From JANXAZ01 sp037446605 (lineage in GTDB: Bacteria; Pseudomonadota; Alphaproteobacteria; Geminicoccales; Geminicoccaceae): a DNA stretch of 42,755 nucleotides. The position numbers were made by a program, and so were the translations under genes. The notes beneath the pieces are model-generated. The model saw only the letters and a list, made by a program, of their open reading frames with translations. It made no database searches and was not told where the DNA came from. Below are positions 26,161 to 33,286 of the stretch, piece by piece; positions within the stretch are counted from its first letter, which is position 1, and each line of letters starts with the position of its first letter. The stretch lies in contig JBBIIE010000013.1 of assembly GCA_037446605.1 (NCBI GenBank), positions 1 to 42,755 on the forward strand, read 5' to 3'.

Positions 26161-26753
26161 CGGCGGAGCTCCGCCGAGGCCCGGTCGATCTCGTCGGGGT
26201 CGAGGATCGCGGCGAAGCGGCCTCGCGCGTCGATCAGATACAGCGCCGCGTTGTGGACGTATCCACCCTCACCGTCCGGGATCACGACGACGCCCATCGC
26301 CCGAAGCAACGTGCGCAGCGCGGCCTCGTCCTCCGGCAGAGCGACCCGCCAGCGGCGCGGATCGGCGCCGTGCGCCGCCGCGTAGGCCGAGAGTGCCGCC
26401 GCATCGTCGCGCGCCGGGTCGAAGCTCACGGAGAGGAGCTGGAGCGCGGGTGCAGCACCCGCCTCTTCGAGGGCGTCTTGGATCGCCGCGAAGCTCTGTC
26501 CGAGCGCCACGCAAAGGGTCGGGCAGCTCGTGTAGACGAACTCGACGAGCATCGGCCGCCCGCCGATCGGGAGCTGGAAGCGCTCTCCCCGACCGTCGCG
26601 GAGCGTGACGGCCGGCACGGGTACCGGAGCCCGCTGCACGGCGAGCCGCCGGGCGGTTTCGCTCGTGAACGCGGCGAAGCCGTCGGTCGCGACGAAAATC
26701 GCCCCGGCGCCGGCGAGGAGGACGGCCGCGGTGGCGACCGCCGTCCGCGACAC
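26157..26753 (-). CDS. senC: SCO1/SenC copper chaperone
   Basis: 198-residue membrane-anchored thioredoxin-fold copper protein. The N-terminal anchor is at 7-24 (VATAAVLLAGAGAIFVA). The copper site has Cys77 and Cys81 in TSCPTLC and His167 in GGYVHNAALYL. SCO proteins load the CuA centre of subunit II, which fits its neighbour with a complete CuA site. GTG 26753 lies four bases after the subunit I stop; the longer open frame is a shadow of subunit I. Confidence 0.92.
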   Translation of the reverse strand: MSRTAVATAAVLLAGAGAIFVATDGFAAFTSETARRLAVQRAPVPVPAVTLRDGRGERFQLPIGGRPMLVEFVYTSCPTLCVALGQSFAAIQDALEEAGAAPALQLLSVSFDPARDDAAALSAYAAAHGADPRRWRVALPEDEAALRTLLRAMGVVVIPDGEGGYVHNAALYLIDARGRFAAILDPDEIDRASAELRR

Positions 26754-26757
26754 GGTC

Positions 26758-28221
26758 TCACCCCGCCTCGCGGGTCGCGCCCGCGGCCGTGAGCAATCCC
26801 GGCAGCGCCCGCAGGAAGAAGCCGGCGGCACCGACGAGGACGAGCATCGCGAAGAACACGGCCGGCAGGTCGTGGACGGTCCAGGAGGGCTCGTGAACCG
26901 CCCAGCGGCGTGGCACGCTCGCCGCGCCCGCTACGAGAAAGCCCAAGGTGAGTCCGGCGCCGCCGACGAGATAGGTGCCGAGGAGGAGTCGATCGCCGCC
27001 CGAGAGTCCGGCCACGTTCCGGCCATGGGCGAGCCACGAGAGTGTGCCCCAGACCATCGCCACCTGGCCCAGGATCAAATACATGTGGAAATGGCCGGGC
27101 ACCCAGAGCGTGTTGTGCATCACCTTGTTGACGGCGACGATGCCGTCGATCCAGGCCGGCATCACACCCGCCGTCCACCCCGCCACGCCGAGCACGAGGA
27201 GCGAGGCCGAAAGATCGAGCCGGGCACCGGAACGGTAGAGGTAAGACAAAAGGCCGAGGGTCGTGACCGCGACGAGCGGCACGGCACTGCCGTAGGAGAG
27301 GACTTGACCGACCACGAGCGCCCAGGCCGGCATCACGGTGTCCTGGAGGAGGTGGTGGGGATAGACCGCCATGACGAACAGCAGCACGACGCTCCAGGCA
27401 CCGGCGAAAACCCGGCTCGTCTTCCACGGCCGACCGGTATAGTCGGGAACGATCTCGTAGACCGCGATCACGGCCATGTAGATGGTGGCATTGATGAAGA
27501 CGTGGCCGAAAAAGTAGATCATGTTCTTGGCCACGAGCGGATCGAGACCCACGCCGGGTAGGAGGATCTCGAGGATCGAGATCAGGATGACCGCCGCGCC
27601 GAAGACGAGCCCCAGCAGATCGAAGATCGTCACGGCCGCGGCGGCGACCACGGTCGGTGGCGGCACCGGGTCCTGCCGGCCGCGGAACAGGAGCGGCCAG
27701 GCGAGCGCCCGGCCGAGGCCGCCCCAAGCGGCGCGCAGGGCTCGGGCGCATTCGAGGTGGACGAGCAGGAAGCCCACGCCCACGAGCGCCAGGCCCGCGA
27801 GGTAGAGGACCGCCACGTTCGGCGACCAGACCCCGCCCGACACCGCCGGCAGCGGATAGAGGAAGGTCCAGGCGGCGGCGAACCCGCCGAGGAAGATCCC
27901 GCCCAGCATCAGCACGACGCCCGACAGGAACAGTCCGAGGAAGGCCCAGAAAGCCCGCTCGTCGAGCGTCACGTGGCGGCCGAGGAAGTGCCAGAGAATG
28001 CCGATCCCGGTGAGCCCGGCGGTGCCGACCATGCCGATCCCGTGCGCCGTCATGATCTCGTAGAAGAGGCGCGGGTCGAGCGGCAGGAGATCCGCCTGGC
28101 TCGCCTTCATGAGGAGGCCCAAGAGCATCATCACGAGGAAGACGAGACCACCCAGAACGAGCGCGAGCCGCGCCGGCTCGAAGCCGGCAACGGTACGGTC
28201 GGCCATCGTCGTCGAAGGCAT
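26758..28221 (-). CDS. norY: heme-copper reductase subunit I, sNOR (NorY)-like nitric oxide reductase
   Basis: 487-residue, twelve-helix subunit I. All six metal ligands are visible: His60 and His379 (low-spin heme), His377 (high-spin heme), and His240, His289 and His290 (second metal). Oxygen reductases have a tyrosine four residues after the first of these (GHPxxY), cross-linked to histidine; here the segment is FGHVFINATIY with Asn244. In cNOR the equivalent position is glutamate. Loss of the tyrosine marks NO reductase-type active sites. The gene order with CuA subunit II, SenC and orf1 matches sNOR clusters. ATG 28221 follows GGGAGG. A divergent cytochrome oxidase is the alternative, but it would lack the catalytic tyrosine. 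Confidence 0.82.
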   Translation of the reverse strand: MPSTTMADRTVAGFEPARLALVLGGLVFLVMMLLGLLMKASQADLLPLDPRLFYEIMTAHGIGMVGTAGLTGIGILWHFLGRHVTLDERAFWAFLGLFLSGVVLMLGGIFLGGFAAAWTFLYPLPAVSGGVWSPNVAVLYLAGLALVGVGFLLVHLECARALRAAWGGLGRALAWPLLFRGRQDPVPPPTVVAAAAVTIFDLLGLVFGAAVILISILEILLPGVGLDPLVAKNMIYFFGHVFINATIYMAVIAVYEIVPDYTGRPWKTSRVFAGAWSVVLLFVMAVYPHHLLQDTVMPAWALVVGQVLSYGSAVPLVAVTTLGLLSYLYRSGARLDLSASLLVLGVAGWTAGVMPAWIDGIVAVNKVMHNTLWVPGHFHMYLILGQVAMVWGTLSWLAHGRNVAGLSGGDRLLLGTYLVGGAGLTLGFLVAGAASVPRRWAVHEPSWTVHDLPAVFFAMLVLVGAAGFFLRALPGLLTAAGATREAG

Positions 28222-28234
28222 CTGGACCTCCCTC

Positions 28235-28750
28235 TCAGCTGGTTCCCCGGACCTCGAATTCGGCCATCATCCCGTGATGGGCGAGGCCGCAATACTCTAG
28301 GCAGAGAACACGGTAGCGACCGGGTTCGGTGAACGTCCAAGCGACCTTGTTGACCCAGCCGGGCATCGCCTGGGTCTGGAAGAGGAGCCGTCCGTCCGGG
28401 TCGAACACACCGAAGCCGTGGTTCACGTCCGTGCTCGTCGCGTGGAAGACGACCGGCACGCCGGTCGGCAGCTCCGTCCGATCGAACTCCCAGGCCCACA
28501 TGGAGGCGCGCACGTGGACCGGGACGACCTGCGACCCCGCCGGGACCGCGTGCGGCCAGGGCACGAGCGTGGCGATCGCGATCGGCACCCCGAGCACGGC
28601 GGAGATCCGGAGGATCCGTGAGCGGAGGGCACCGACCGCATCGCTCGGACCGCCGCCCGCCACGGGCGCGAGCCCGCGCAGGACCATGAGGAACGCCGCC
28701 GCGACCGCGGCGATCGCCGAAAGCGAGAGGACCAGGACGATTGCCTGCAT
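28235..28750 (-). CDS. norS: heme-copper reductase subunit II with CuA site, sNOR (NorS)-like
   Basis: 171-residue subunit II. Two membrane helices (about 2-24 and 46-64) are followed by a periplasmic cupredoxin domain. The binuclear CuA ligands are complete: His111 in STDVNHGFGVF and Cys150, Glu152, Cys154, His158 and Met161 in CLEYCGLAHHGM. Electrons would therefore enter from a soluble cytochrome c or cupredoxin. It is shorter than mitochondrial-type CoxB (about 250), as in B-type and sNOR complexes. ATG 28750 has GGGGGAGG five bases upstream. First gene of the operon, downstream of the promoter and operator at 28766-28814. Confidence 0.9.
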   Translation of the reverse strand: MQAIVLVLSLSAIAAVAAAFLMVLRGLAPVAGGGPSDAVGALRSRILRISAVLGVPIAIATLVPWPHAVPAGSQVVPVHVRASMWAWEFDRTELPTGVPVVFHATSTDVNHGFGVFDPDGRLLFQTQAMPGWVNKVAWTFTEPGRYRVLCLEYCGLAHHGMMAEFEVRGTS

Positions 28751-28765
28751 CGCCGCCTCCCCCTT

Positions 28766-28788
28766 AACATCGATTGGCTATCGATCTT
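28766..28788 (-). promoter_or_regulatory. putative NsrR operator (23-bp palindrome)
   Basis: AACATCGAT (28766-28774), five bases, then ATCGATCTT (28780-28788). Eight of nine arm positions are symmetric. The 9-5-9 layout and the AAnAT..AT / AT..ATnTT edges equal those of the known NsrR box (AAGATGCAT-N5-ATGCATCTT), differing in the inner CG for GC. It covers the predicted -10 edge and start site of norS, an ideal place for repression. Confidence 0.6.
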
Positions 28789-28814
28789 TTAACGCCGAAA
28801 AAAGCCGGGCGCAA
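28787..28814 (-). promoter_or_regulatory. predicted promoter of the NO reductase-like operon
   Basis: On the minus strand TTGCGC (28814-28809) and TTAAAA (28792-28787) are 16 bases apart, giving a start near 28780 and a leader of about 30 bases. The -10 area is a rare AT-rich patch in this GC-rich window. The -35 lies inside the terminator stem of the upstream TRAP operon. Confidence 0.5.
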
Positions 28815-28827
28815 GGGGCACCCGGCC
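28798..28827 (-). terminator. intrinsic terminator of the TRAP transporter operon
   Basis: Minus-strand GCCGGGTGC, loop CCCTT, GCGCCCGGC, then six T. The stem has nine pairs with one G-U. It lies 25 bases after the dctM stop (28852). It is the clearest intrinsic terminator in the window. Confidence 0.85.
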
Positions 28828-28851
28828 GGTTCCGCGTCCCGCGGGTCCCTC

Positions 28852-30168
28852 TCAGCCGAACAGGACCTTGGGCAGCCAGAGGGCGACCTGCGGGAAGAAG
28901 AAGAGGATCGCCAGGCCGATCACCTGCAGGAGCATGAAGTCGACCATGCCGCGATAGATCCAGGCGAGCTCCCATTTGGGTGCGACCGCCTTGAGATAGT
29001 AGGCGGCCATGGCGACCGGCGGCGAGAGGAACGCGGTCTGCAGATTGACGGCGACGAGGGTGCTGAACCAGAGCAGGTCGACCTTCATCTCGGTCACCAC
29101 CGGGAGAAAGATCGGCAGGAAGATGAAGATGATGGCCGGCCATTCGAGCGGCCAGCCGAGGATGAAGATGATGACCATCAGCAGGATGATGAGCGGTGTC
29201 GGGCCGAGCCCGAGGCCCAACAGCCAGTCGGCGAGCATCGTGCTGGTGCCGAGCCGGGTGAACACCGCACCGTAGATGTTGGAGGCGATCGCCAGGAAGA
29301 GCACGAGGCTCGAGGTCTCGAGGGTGTTGAAGCAGGCGTCGCGCACCTTGCGGATGTCGAAGCGGCCGTAGCCGATCATCAGGCAGATCGCGCCGAAGGC
29401 ACCCATCGCCGCGGCCTCGGTCGGGGTGGCGAGGCCGAAGAGGATCGAGCCGAGCGCGGCGAAGATCACGACCGCCAGAGGCACGACACCGGTGAAGAAC
29501 TCCCTGGCGATCTGGCCCCACGAGGTCGCGCGCTCCTCCGGCGGCAGGGGCGGGCCGAGCGAGGGGTCGATCTGGCAGCGGATAAGCGTGTAGGCGACGT
29601 AGAGGCCGGACAGGATCAGCCCGGGGATCAGTGCCGCGGCGAACAGCTTGATGATGGACACGCCCATGATCGGGCCCATCACCACGAGCATGACCGAGGG
29701 CGGGATGAGGATGCCGAGCGTGCCACCCGCGGCGATCGTGCCGGCGCTCAGCTTCGGGTCGTAGCCCGCCTTGATCATGGCGGGGGCGGCCATCATGCCC
29801 ATGACGGTGACGGACGCGCCGATGATGCCTGTGGCGGTCGCGAAGATCGTCGCGGTCAGGAGTACGCCCAGATAGAGCGAGCCCTTGACCGGCGCCAGGA
29901 TGAGCTGGAACGAGCGGAACAGGCGCTCCATGAGACCCGCCTGCTCCATGATGTGGCCCATGAAGATGAAGAGCGGCACGGCCGCCAGCGTCTCCTCCTT
30001 CATGAGCCCGATGGTCTGGAAGACCATCAGGTAGAACACCGTATCGCCGAACCCGATCAGCCCGAACACGATCGACAGGATGATGAGCGTGAAAGCGATC
30101 GGGAAACCCAGGAAGATCCCGGTGAGCAGACCGCCCAGCAGGACCAAGCCGAGGATTTCGGGGCTCAC
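28852..30168 (-). CDS. TRAP transporter large permease (DctM/FcbT3 type)
   Basis: 438-residue, roughly twelve-helix ion-driven permease. Typical stretches are GFPIAFTLIILSIVFG, AVPLFIFMGHIMEQAGL, GTLGILIPPSVMLVVMGPIMG and GLATPTEAAAMGAFGA. It couples sodium or proton flow to uptake of the acid delivered by the binding protein. GTG 30168 overlaps the small-subunit stop (GTGA), which fixes the start; the longer open frame upstream is a shadow of dctQ. Confidence 0.95.
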   Translation of the reverse strand: MSPEILGLVLLGGLLTGIFLGFPIAFTLIILSIVFGLIGFGDTVFYLMVFQTIGLMKEETLAAVPLFIFMGHIMEQAGLMERLFRSFQLILAPVKGSLYLGVLLTATIFATATGIIGASVTVMGMMAAPAMIKAGYDPKLSAGTIAAGGTLGILIPPSVMLVVMGPIMGVSIIKLFAAALIPGLILSGLYVAYTLIRCQIDPSLGPPLPPEERATSWGQIAREFFTGVVPLAVVIFAALGSILFGLATPTEAAAMGAFGAICLMIGYGRFDIRKVRDACFNTLETSSLVLFLAIASNIYGAVFTRLGTSTMLADWLLGLGLGPTPLIILLMVIIFILGWPLEWPAIIFIFLPIFLPVVTEMKVDLLWFSTLVAVNLQTAFLSPPVAMAAYYLKAVAPKWELAWIYRGMVDFMLLQVIGLAILFFFPQVALWLPKVLFG

Positions 30169-30716
30169 AGCGTGCGTCCGGTCGTGGCGGCGTAGGCGCT
30201 CTTGAGGAACTCGGAGATTCCCTGCACGAAAAGGAAGGCGAGCGAGAGCGGGATCACGAGCTTGAAGGGCCAGATCGGCGGCCGCCAGGGGCTCGCGTCC
30301 GAGACCTCGCGGATGTCGAGCGCGTGCAGCCCTTCCTGGAGCCCCATCCAGAAGAAGAGCGCGATGCCAGGGAAGAAGAACAGGACGTACAACGTCGCGT
30401 CCATGATGCCCCTGGTTCGCGGCGACCAGGTCTGATAGAAGATGTCGGTCCGGATGTGACCGCCCCTGTACAACGTATACGCGGCACCGAGCATGAAGTG
30501 GGTGCCGTAGAGCATGTAGCTGACGTCGTAGGCCCAGATGGTCGGCCGGTGGAAGAAGTAGCGGGCGAACACCTCGTAGACCATGGCGCCGACCAGCGGC
30601 ACGATCAGCCAGCACACGATCGCACCGGTCGAGAGCGTGAAGCGGTCGATGGTGCGCACGATCTTGAGCATCGCGGCGGGCGGCGCGCCGTCGCCAGCAG
30701 GCGGAGATGCACTCAC
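30165..30716 (-). CDS. TRAP transporter small permease (DctQ/FcbT2 type)
   Basis: 183-residue four-helix subunit (about 30-52, 65-85, 108-128 and 148-170). The blocks YEVFARYFFHRPTIWAYDVS and GGHIRTDIFY are characteristic of the mannitol/chloroaromatic TRAP subgroup. I take GTG 30716; ATG 30671 is possible but would trim the N-terminal tail, and neither has a convincing ribosome site. Operon order is dctP - dctQ - dctM. Confidence 0.92.
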   Translation of the reverse strand: MSASPPAGDGAPPAAMLKIVRTIDRFTLSTGAIVCWLIVPLVGAMVYEVFARYFFHRPTIWAYDVSYMLYGTHFMLGAAYTLYRGGHIRTDIFYQTWSPRTRGIMDATLYVLFFFPGIALFFWMGLQEGLHALDIREVSDASPWRPPIWPFKLVIPLSLAFLFVQGISEFLKSAYAATTGRTL

Positions 30717-30823
30717 GGAGCGGATCCCGAGCTCAGAACCGAACCGATCGAGCGGCGGACGCCGCTCACCGAGGGGTCAGCCGGAGCGGCTGCGCACCGC
30801 TCCGGCACCTGTTCCCCGCGACG

Positions 30824-31942
30824 TCACTCGCGCTTCAGGTAGACCTTGTCCTTCCAGTAGAAGTTACCGGCGAAGTCGTAGGGCGGGAACCACGACAGCC
30901 TGAACGGGACGATCAGTTCGGCGTACTTCTTCTGGCTGTCGATCACCTTCTTGTAGAAGGGATCCTTCGCGGCGTACTCCGCCTGGATCTTCTCCCACTC
31001 GGTGAGGAAGTTGAGCAGGATCTCGTCCGGCGTCCGGTGCAGCGTGACGCCTTCCTTGATCAGGTCGAGGCAGGCCTCCGCGGTCTCCCGGTTCAGGATG
31101 AAGTTGCGCCGCACGGTCGCGTCGACCGCCGCCACCTTCATGATCTCCTGAATGTCCGGCGACAGCTTGGCCCACACGTTCTTGTTGATCACGATCTGCC
31201 CGCCGGTGACCGGCTCGTGCATGCCCGGCGTGTAGTAGTGCTTGGCGACGTTGTTCAGACCGAGCTTCTTGTCCTCGGCGCAGTTGATCCATTCCGCGCC
31301 CTCGATCACGCCGCGTTCCATGGCGGGCACGATCTCGCCGCCGGGCAGCGTCACCACCGATACGCCCAGTCTGCCGTAGGTCTCGGCCCCGATGCCGTAG
31401 ATCCGGTACTTGATGCCCTTGAGCTCGTCGAGATTCTTGATCGGCTTCTTGAACCAGCCGAGGCCCTGCGGGAAGTCGGTCGGGGTCGGGAAGCCCACCA
31501 CGTTCATCTTGAGGACGTTGCGGTAGAACTCCTCGAGCAGCTCCATCCCACCGCCGTCCAGGTACCAGCCCCAGTAGTCGTAGCCATCGAGGCCGAACAC
31601 CGGCCCGTGCGACATCGGGATGCCGGCCAGGCTCTTGCCCAGGATGTAGCCGAACGGCGAGGCACCGACGTCCAGCACGCCGCGCGACGTCGCGTCGAAC
31701 ACTTCGAACGCCGGGACGATCGCGCCGGCCGGCAACGCCTCGATCTTCACCCGGCCACCGGTCATCTTCTCGACGTTTTCGGCCCAGAGCTTGAAGATCA
31801 GATGGAAGTTGGCGGATGCCGGATGCGAGGACTGCCCCTTCAGGCGGAGGGGTCGGTCGGCGGTCTGCGCATCCACCGTCGTGCCCCAGGCAACGAAGGC
31901 GCCGAGCGCCAGCGCCGCCAGCTTGACGATCGCTCGGGTCAT
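30824..31942 (-). CDS. TRAP transporter substrate-binding protein (DctP; TakP/FcbT1 type)
   Basis: 372-residue periplasmic protein with a signal peptide (1-25, LAALALGAFVAWG, cleavage near VDAQT). The segments KYRIYGIGAETYGRLGVSVV, LPGGEIVPAMERGVIEGAEW and PVTGGQIVINKNVW belong to the COG4663 class, whose members bind 2-oxoacids, lactate-calcium or aromatic acids. An arginine in the KYRIYG strand is the expected carboxylate ligand. The ligand cannot be decided here. ATG 31942 follows AGGGAGG and agrees with the signal peptide. A good promoter lies at 31996-32024. Confidence 0.93.
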   Translation of the reverse strand: MTRAIVKLAALALGAFVAWGTTVDAQTADRPLRLKGQSSHPASANFHLIFKLWAENVEKMTGGRVKIEALPAGAIVPAFEVFDATSRGVLDVGASPFGYILGKSLAGIPMSHGPVFGLDGYDYWGWYLDGGGMELLEEFYRNVLKMNVVGFPTPTDFPQGLGWFKKPIKNLDELKGIKYRIYGIGAETYGRLGVSVVTLPGGEIVPAMERGVIEGAEWINCAEDKKLGLNNVAKHYYTPGMHEPVTGGQIVINKNVWAKLSPDIQEIMKVAAVDATVRRNFILNRETAEACLDLIKEGVTLHRTPDEILLNFLTEWEKIQAEYAAKDPFYKKVIDSQKKYAELIVPFRLSWFPPYDFAGNFYWKDKVYLKRE

Positions 31943-31995
31943 GGCCGTGGCCTCCCTGGTTTCTTGCATGGCTGACGTGACCGAGGAGCACGGGA

Positions 31996-32024
31996 ACGAT
32001 GCGGGACAGGGCTGCACGTGTCAA
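31996..32024 (-). promoter_or_regulatory. sigma70-type promoter of the TRAP operon
   Basis: On the minus strand a perfect TTGACA (32024-32019) is followed after 17 bases by CATCGT (32001-31996), a 3/6 -10. Start is expected near 31989, giving a leader of about 45 bases. The rest of the 292-base gap between dctP and the methyltransferase shows only TTGACG at 32154-32159 (+), a possible -35 for the methyltransferase without a good -10. Confidence 0.5.
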
Positions 32025-32234
32025 TCGGCGGCACCCCGGTGCGGATCCGAGCGCGCTCGCCGGGCGCTCGCCGCCCCGATCCGTGGTGGCCGTGAGCCGT
32101 GAGAAATGCCGGCGTGTCGGTCGCCCCGGCAACGACCCATGCCGCCCGCCGAATTGACGGTACGCCGCCGTGTCGGGCATGGAAATGCGATCGGCGGCCG
32201 ACGAACGTCCTCGGGACGAAGGGCAAGAAGCGCG

Positions 32235-33002
32235 ATGTCGGCGCTCGAGCGCCCGTTCCGGCGAGCCGCGTGGCACCTCCGGCACGGCCCGCCGCGCGCT
32301 CGGCCCGGCTTCGCCATCGGCAACCTGCTGGCCGCCCTGCGCGAGCTGTTGCCCTTTCACTTCGACCGGACCTGGGGTGTCGACCCCACGGGGGCGCTGC
32401 CGCCCGGAGCGCTGTTCGCTCCCGACGCGCTCGCCGATCGACGCGGCTACCAGGCCACCACACCCCCGCACTGGCGCGCCGTCCTGCGCGCCGTGCCGGT
32501 GTCGGTGGACCGGCTCGCACTGGTCGACGTCGGCTGCGGCAAGGGCCGCGTCCTGCTGCTGGCCCTGCGCCATCCGTTCCGCTCGATCCTCGGGGTCGAG
32601 GCGGATCCCGGGCTCGCCTCGGTGGCGCGCGCCAACCTTGTCCGCTGGCGCGGAGCCCGGCGCTGCACCGAGGTCGCGGTGATCGAGGGCGGCGCCACGG
32701 CGCTCGCCTGGCCGCGCGGACCGGTCCTGGTCTTCTTTTACAACAGCTTCGCCGGCGCGAGCCTGGACGCCCTCCTCGACCGATTGGAGGCGGCCCACGA
32801 TGCCGGCACCCGGCCCCTCCTGTTCGTGTACAGCAACCCGGTCGAGGAAGACCGCGTGCGCGCTCGGCCGCGCTTCCGACCGCTTCTCCGGAGCCGGTCG
32901 CGGCCCGTGCTGCTCTGGCCGGGCAATCGGACGTTCGCCCTTTTCATGGTCGAGGGGGCGACAGCCGATTCGAGGCAATGGCCAAGCGTCAGGATTTCAT
33001 AG
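32235..33002 (+). CDS. class I SAM-dependent methyltransferase
   Basis: 255-residue Rossmann-fold methyltransferase. Motif I is LVDVGCGKGRVLLLA (from residue 97), with acidic Glu in GVEADPGLASVARANL as motif II. VLVFFYNSFAGASLDALLD follows as the motif IV/post region. The N-terminal segment FHFDRTWGVDPTGALPP and the FYNSF block are shared with small unassigned methyltransferases; the acceptor is unknown. ATG 32235 has a modest AAGAAG site. It stands alone between the TRAP and ABC operons. Confidence 0.82.
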   Translation: MSALERPFRRAAWHLRHGPPRARPGFAIGNLLAALRELLPFHFDRTWGVDPTGALPPGALFAPDALADRRGYQATTPPHWRAVLRAVPVSVDRLALVDVGCGKGRVLLLALRHPFRSILGVEADPGLASVARANLVRWRGARRCTEVAVIEGGATALAWPRGPVLVFFYNSFAGASLDALLDRLEAAHDAGTRPLLFVYSNPVEEDRVRARPRFRPLLRSRSRPVLLWPGNRTFALFMVEGATADSRQWPSVRIS

Positions 33003-33003
33003 C

Positions 33004-33032
33004 TTGTCTTAGGCTTCTGTTCATGTTATGAA
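33004..33032 (+). promoter_or_regulatory. predicted promoter of the ABC importer operon, with a 254-base leader
   Basis: TTGTCT (33004-33009), 17 bases, TATGAA (33027-33032), each 4/6, in an AT-rich patch just after the methyltransferase stop. The stretch to the start codon at 33287 has only Arg/Pro-rich short frames that I regard as noise; I see no known riboswitch or second promoter there. Confidence 0.5.
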
Positions 33033-33286
33033 GACCTCCGTCAGCGCATCGGGGGTCCCATGGCCTCGCCACCATCCTCGCCCGTCCGTACCCGAACCGT
33101 CCGCCGTCGCGCCCAGGCAGGTCCGCCGCCGCGTCCACCGTCCCTGCGCTCGCTCGCCGCGCGCCTGCTCCCGCCCCGTCCCCGCAAGGCGCGCGGTCGC
33201 CGGCGCCCTTCGCCGACCGTCTTGCCGGCGCCTCCTCGGGCGCTGAGGTGAAGGGGACAACAAGGCGGACCCAGGGAGAAGGCGCC

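Noticed and set aside
26758..28750. Cytochrome c oxidase subunits I and II
   Set aside because: CuA and histidine ligands fit, but the active-site tyrosine is missing, and the gene order and regulator point to NO reduction; no subunit III gene.
33028..33251. Two short plus-strand frames of 72 and 63 codons in the ABC leader
   Set aside because: Arg/Pro-rich, no ribosome site, no recognisable motif; treated as untranslated leader.
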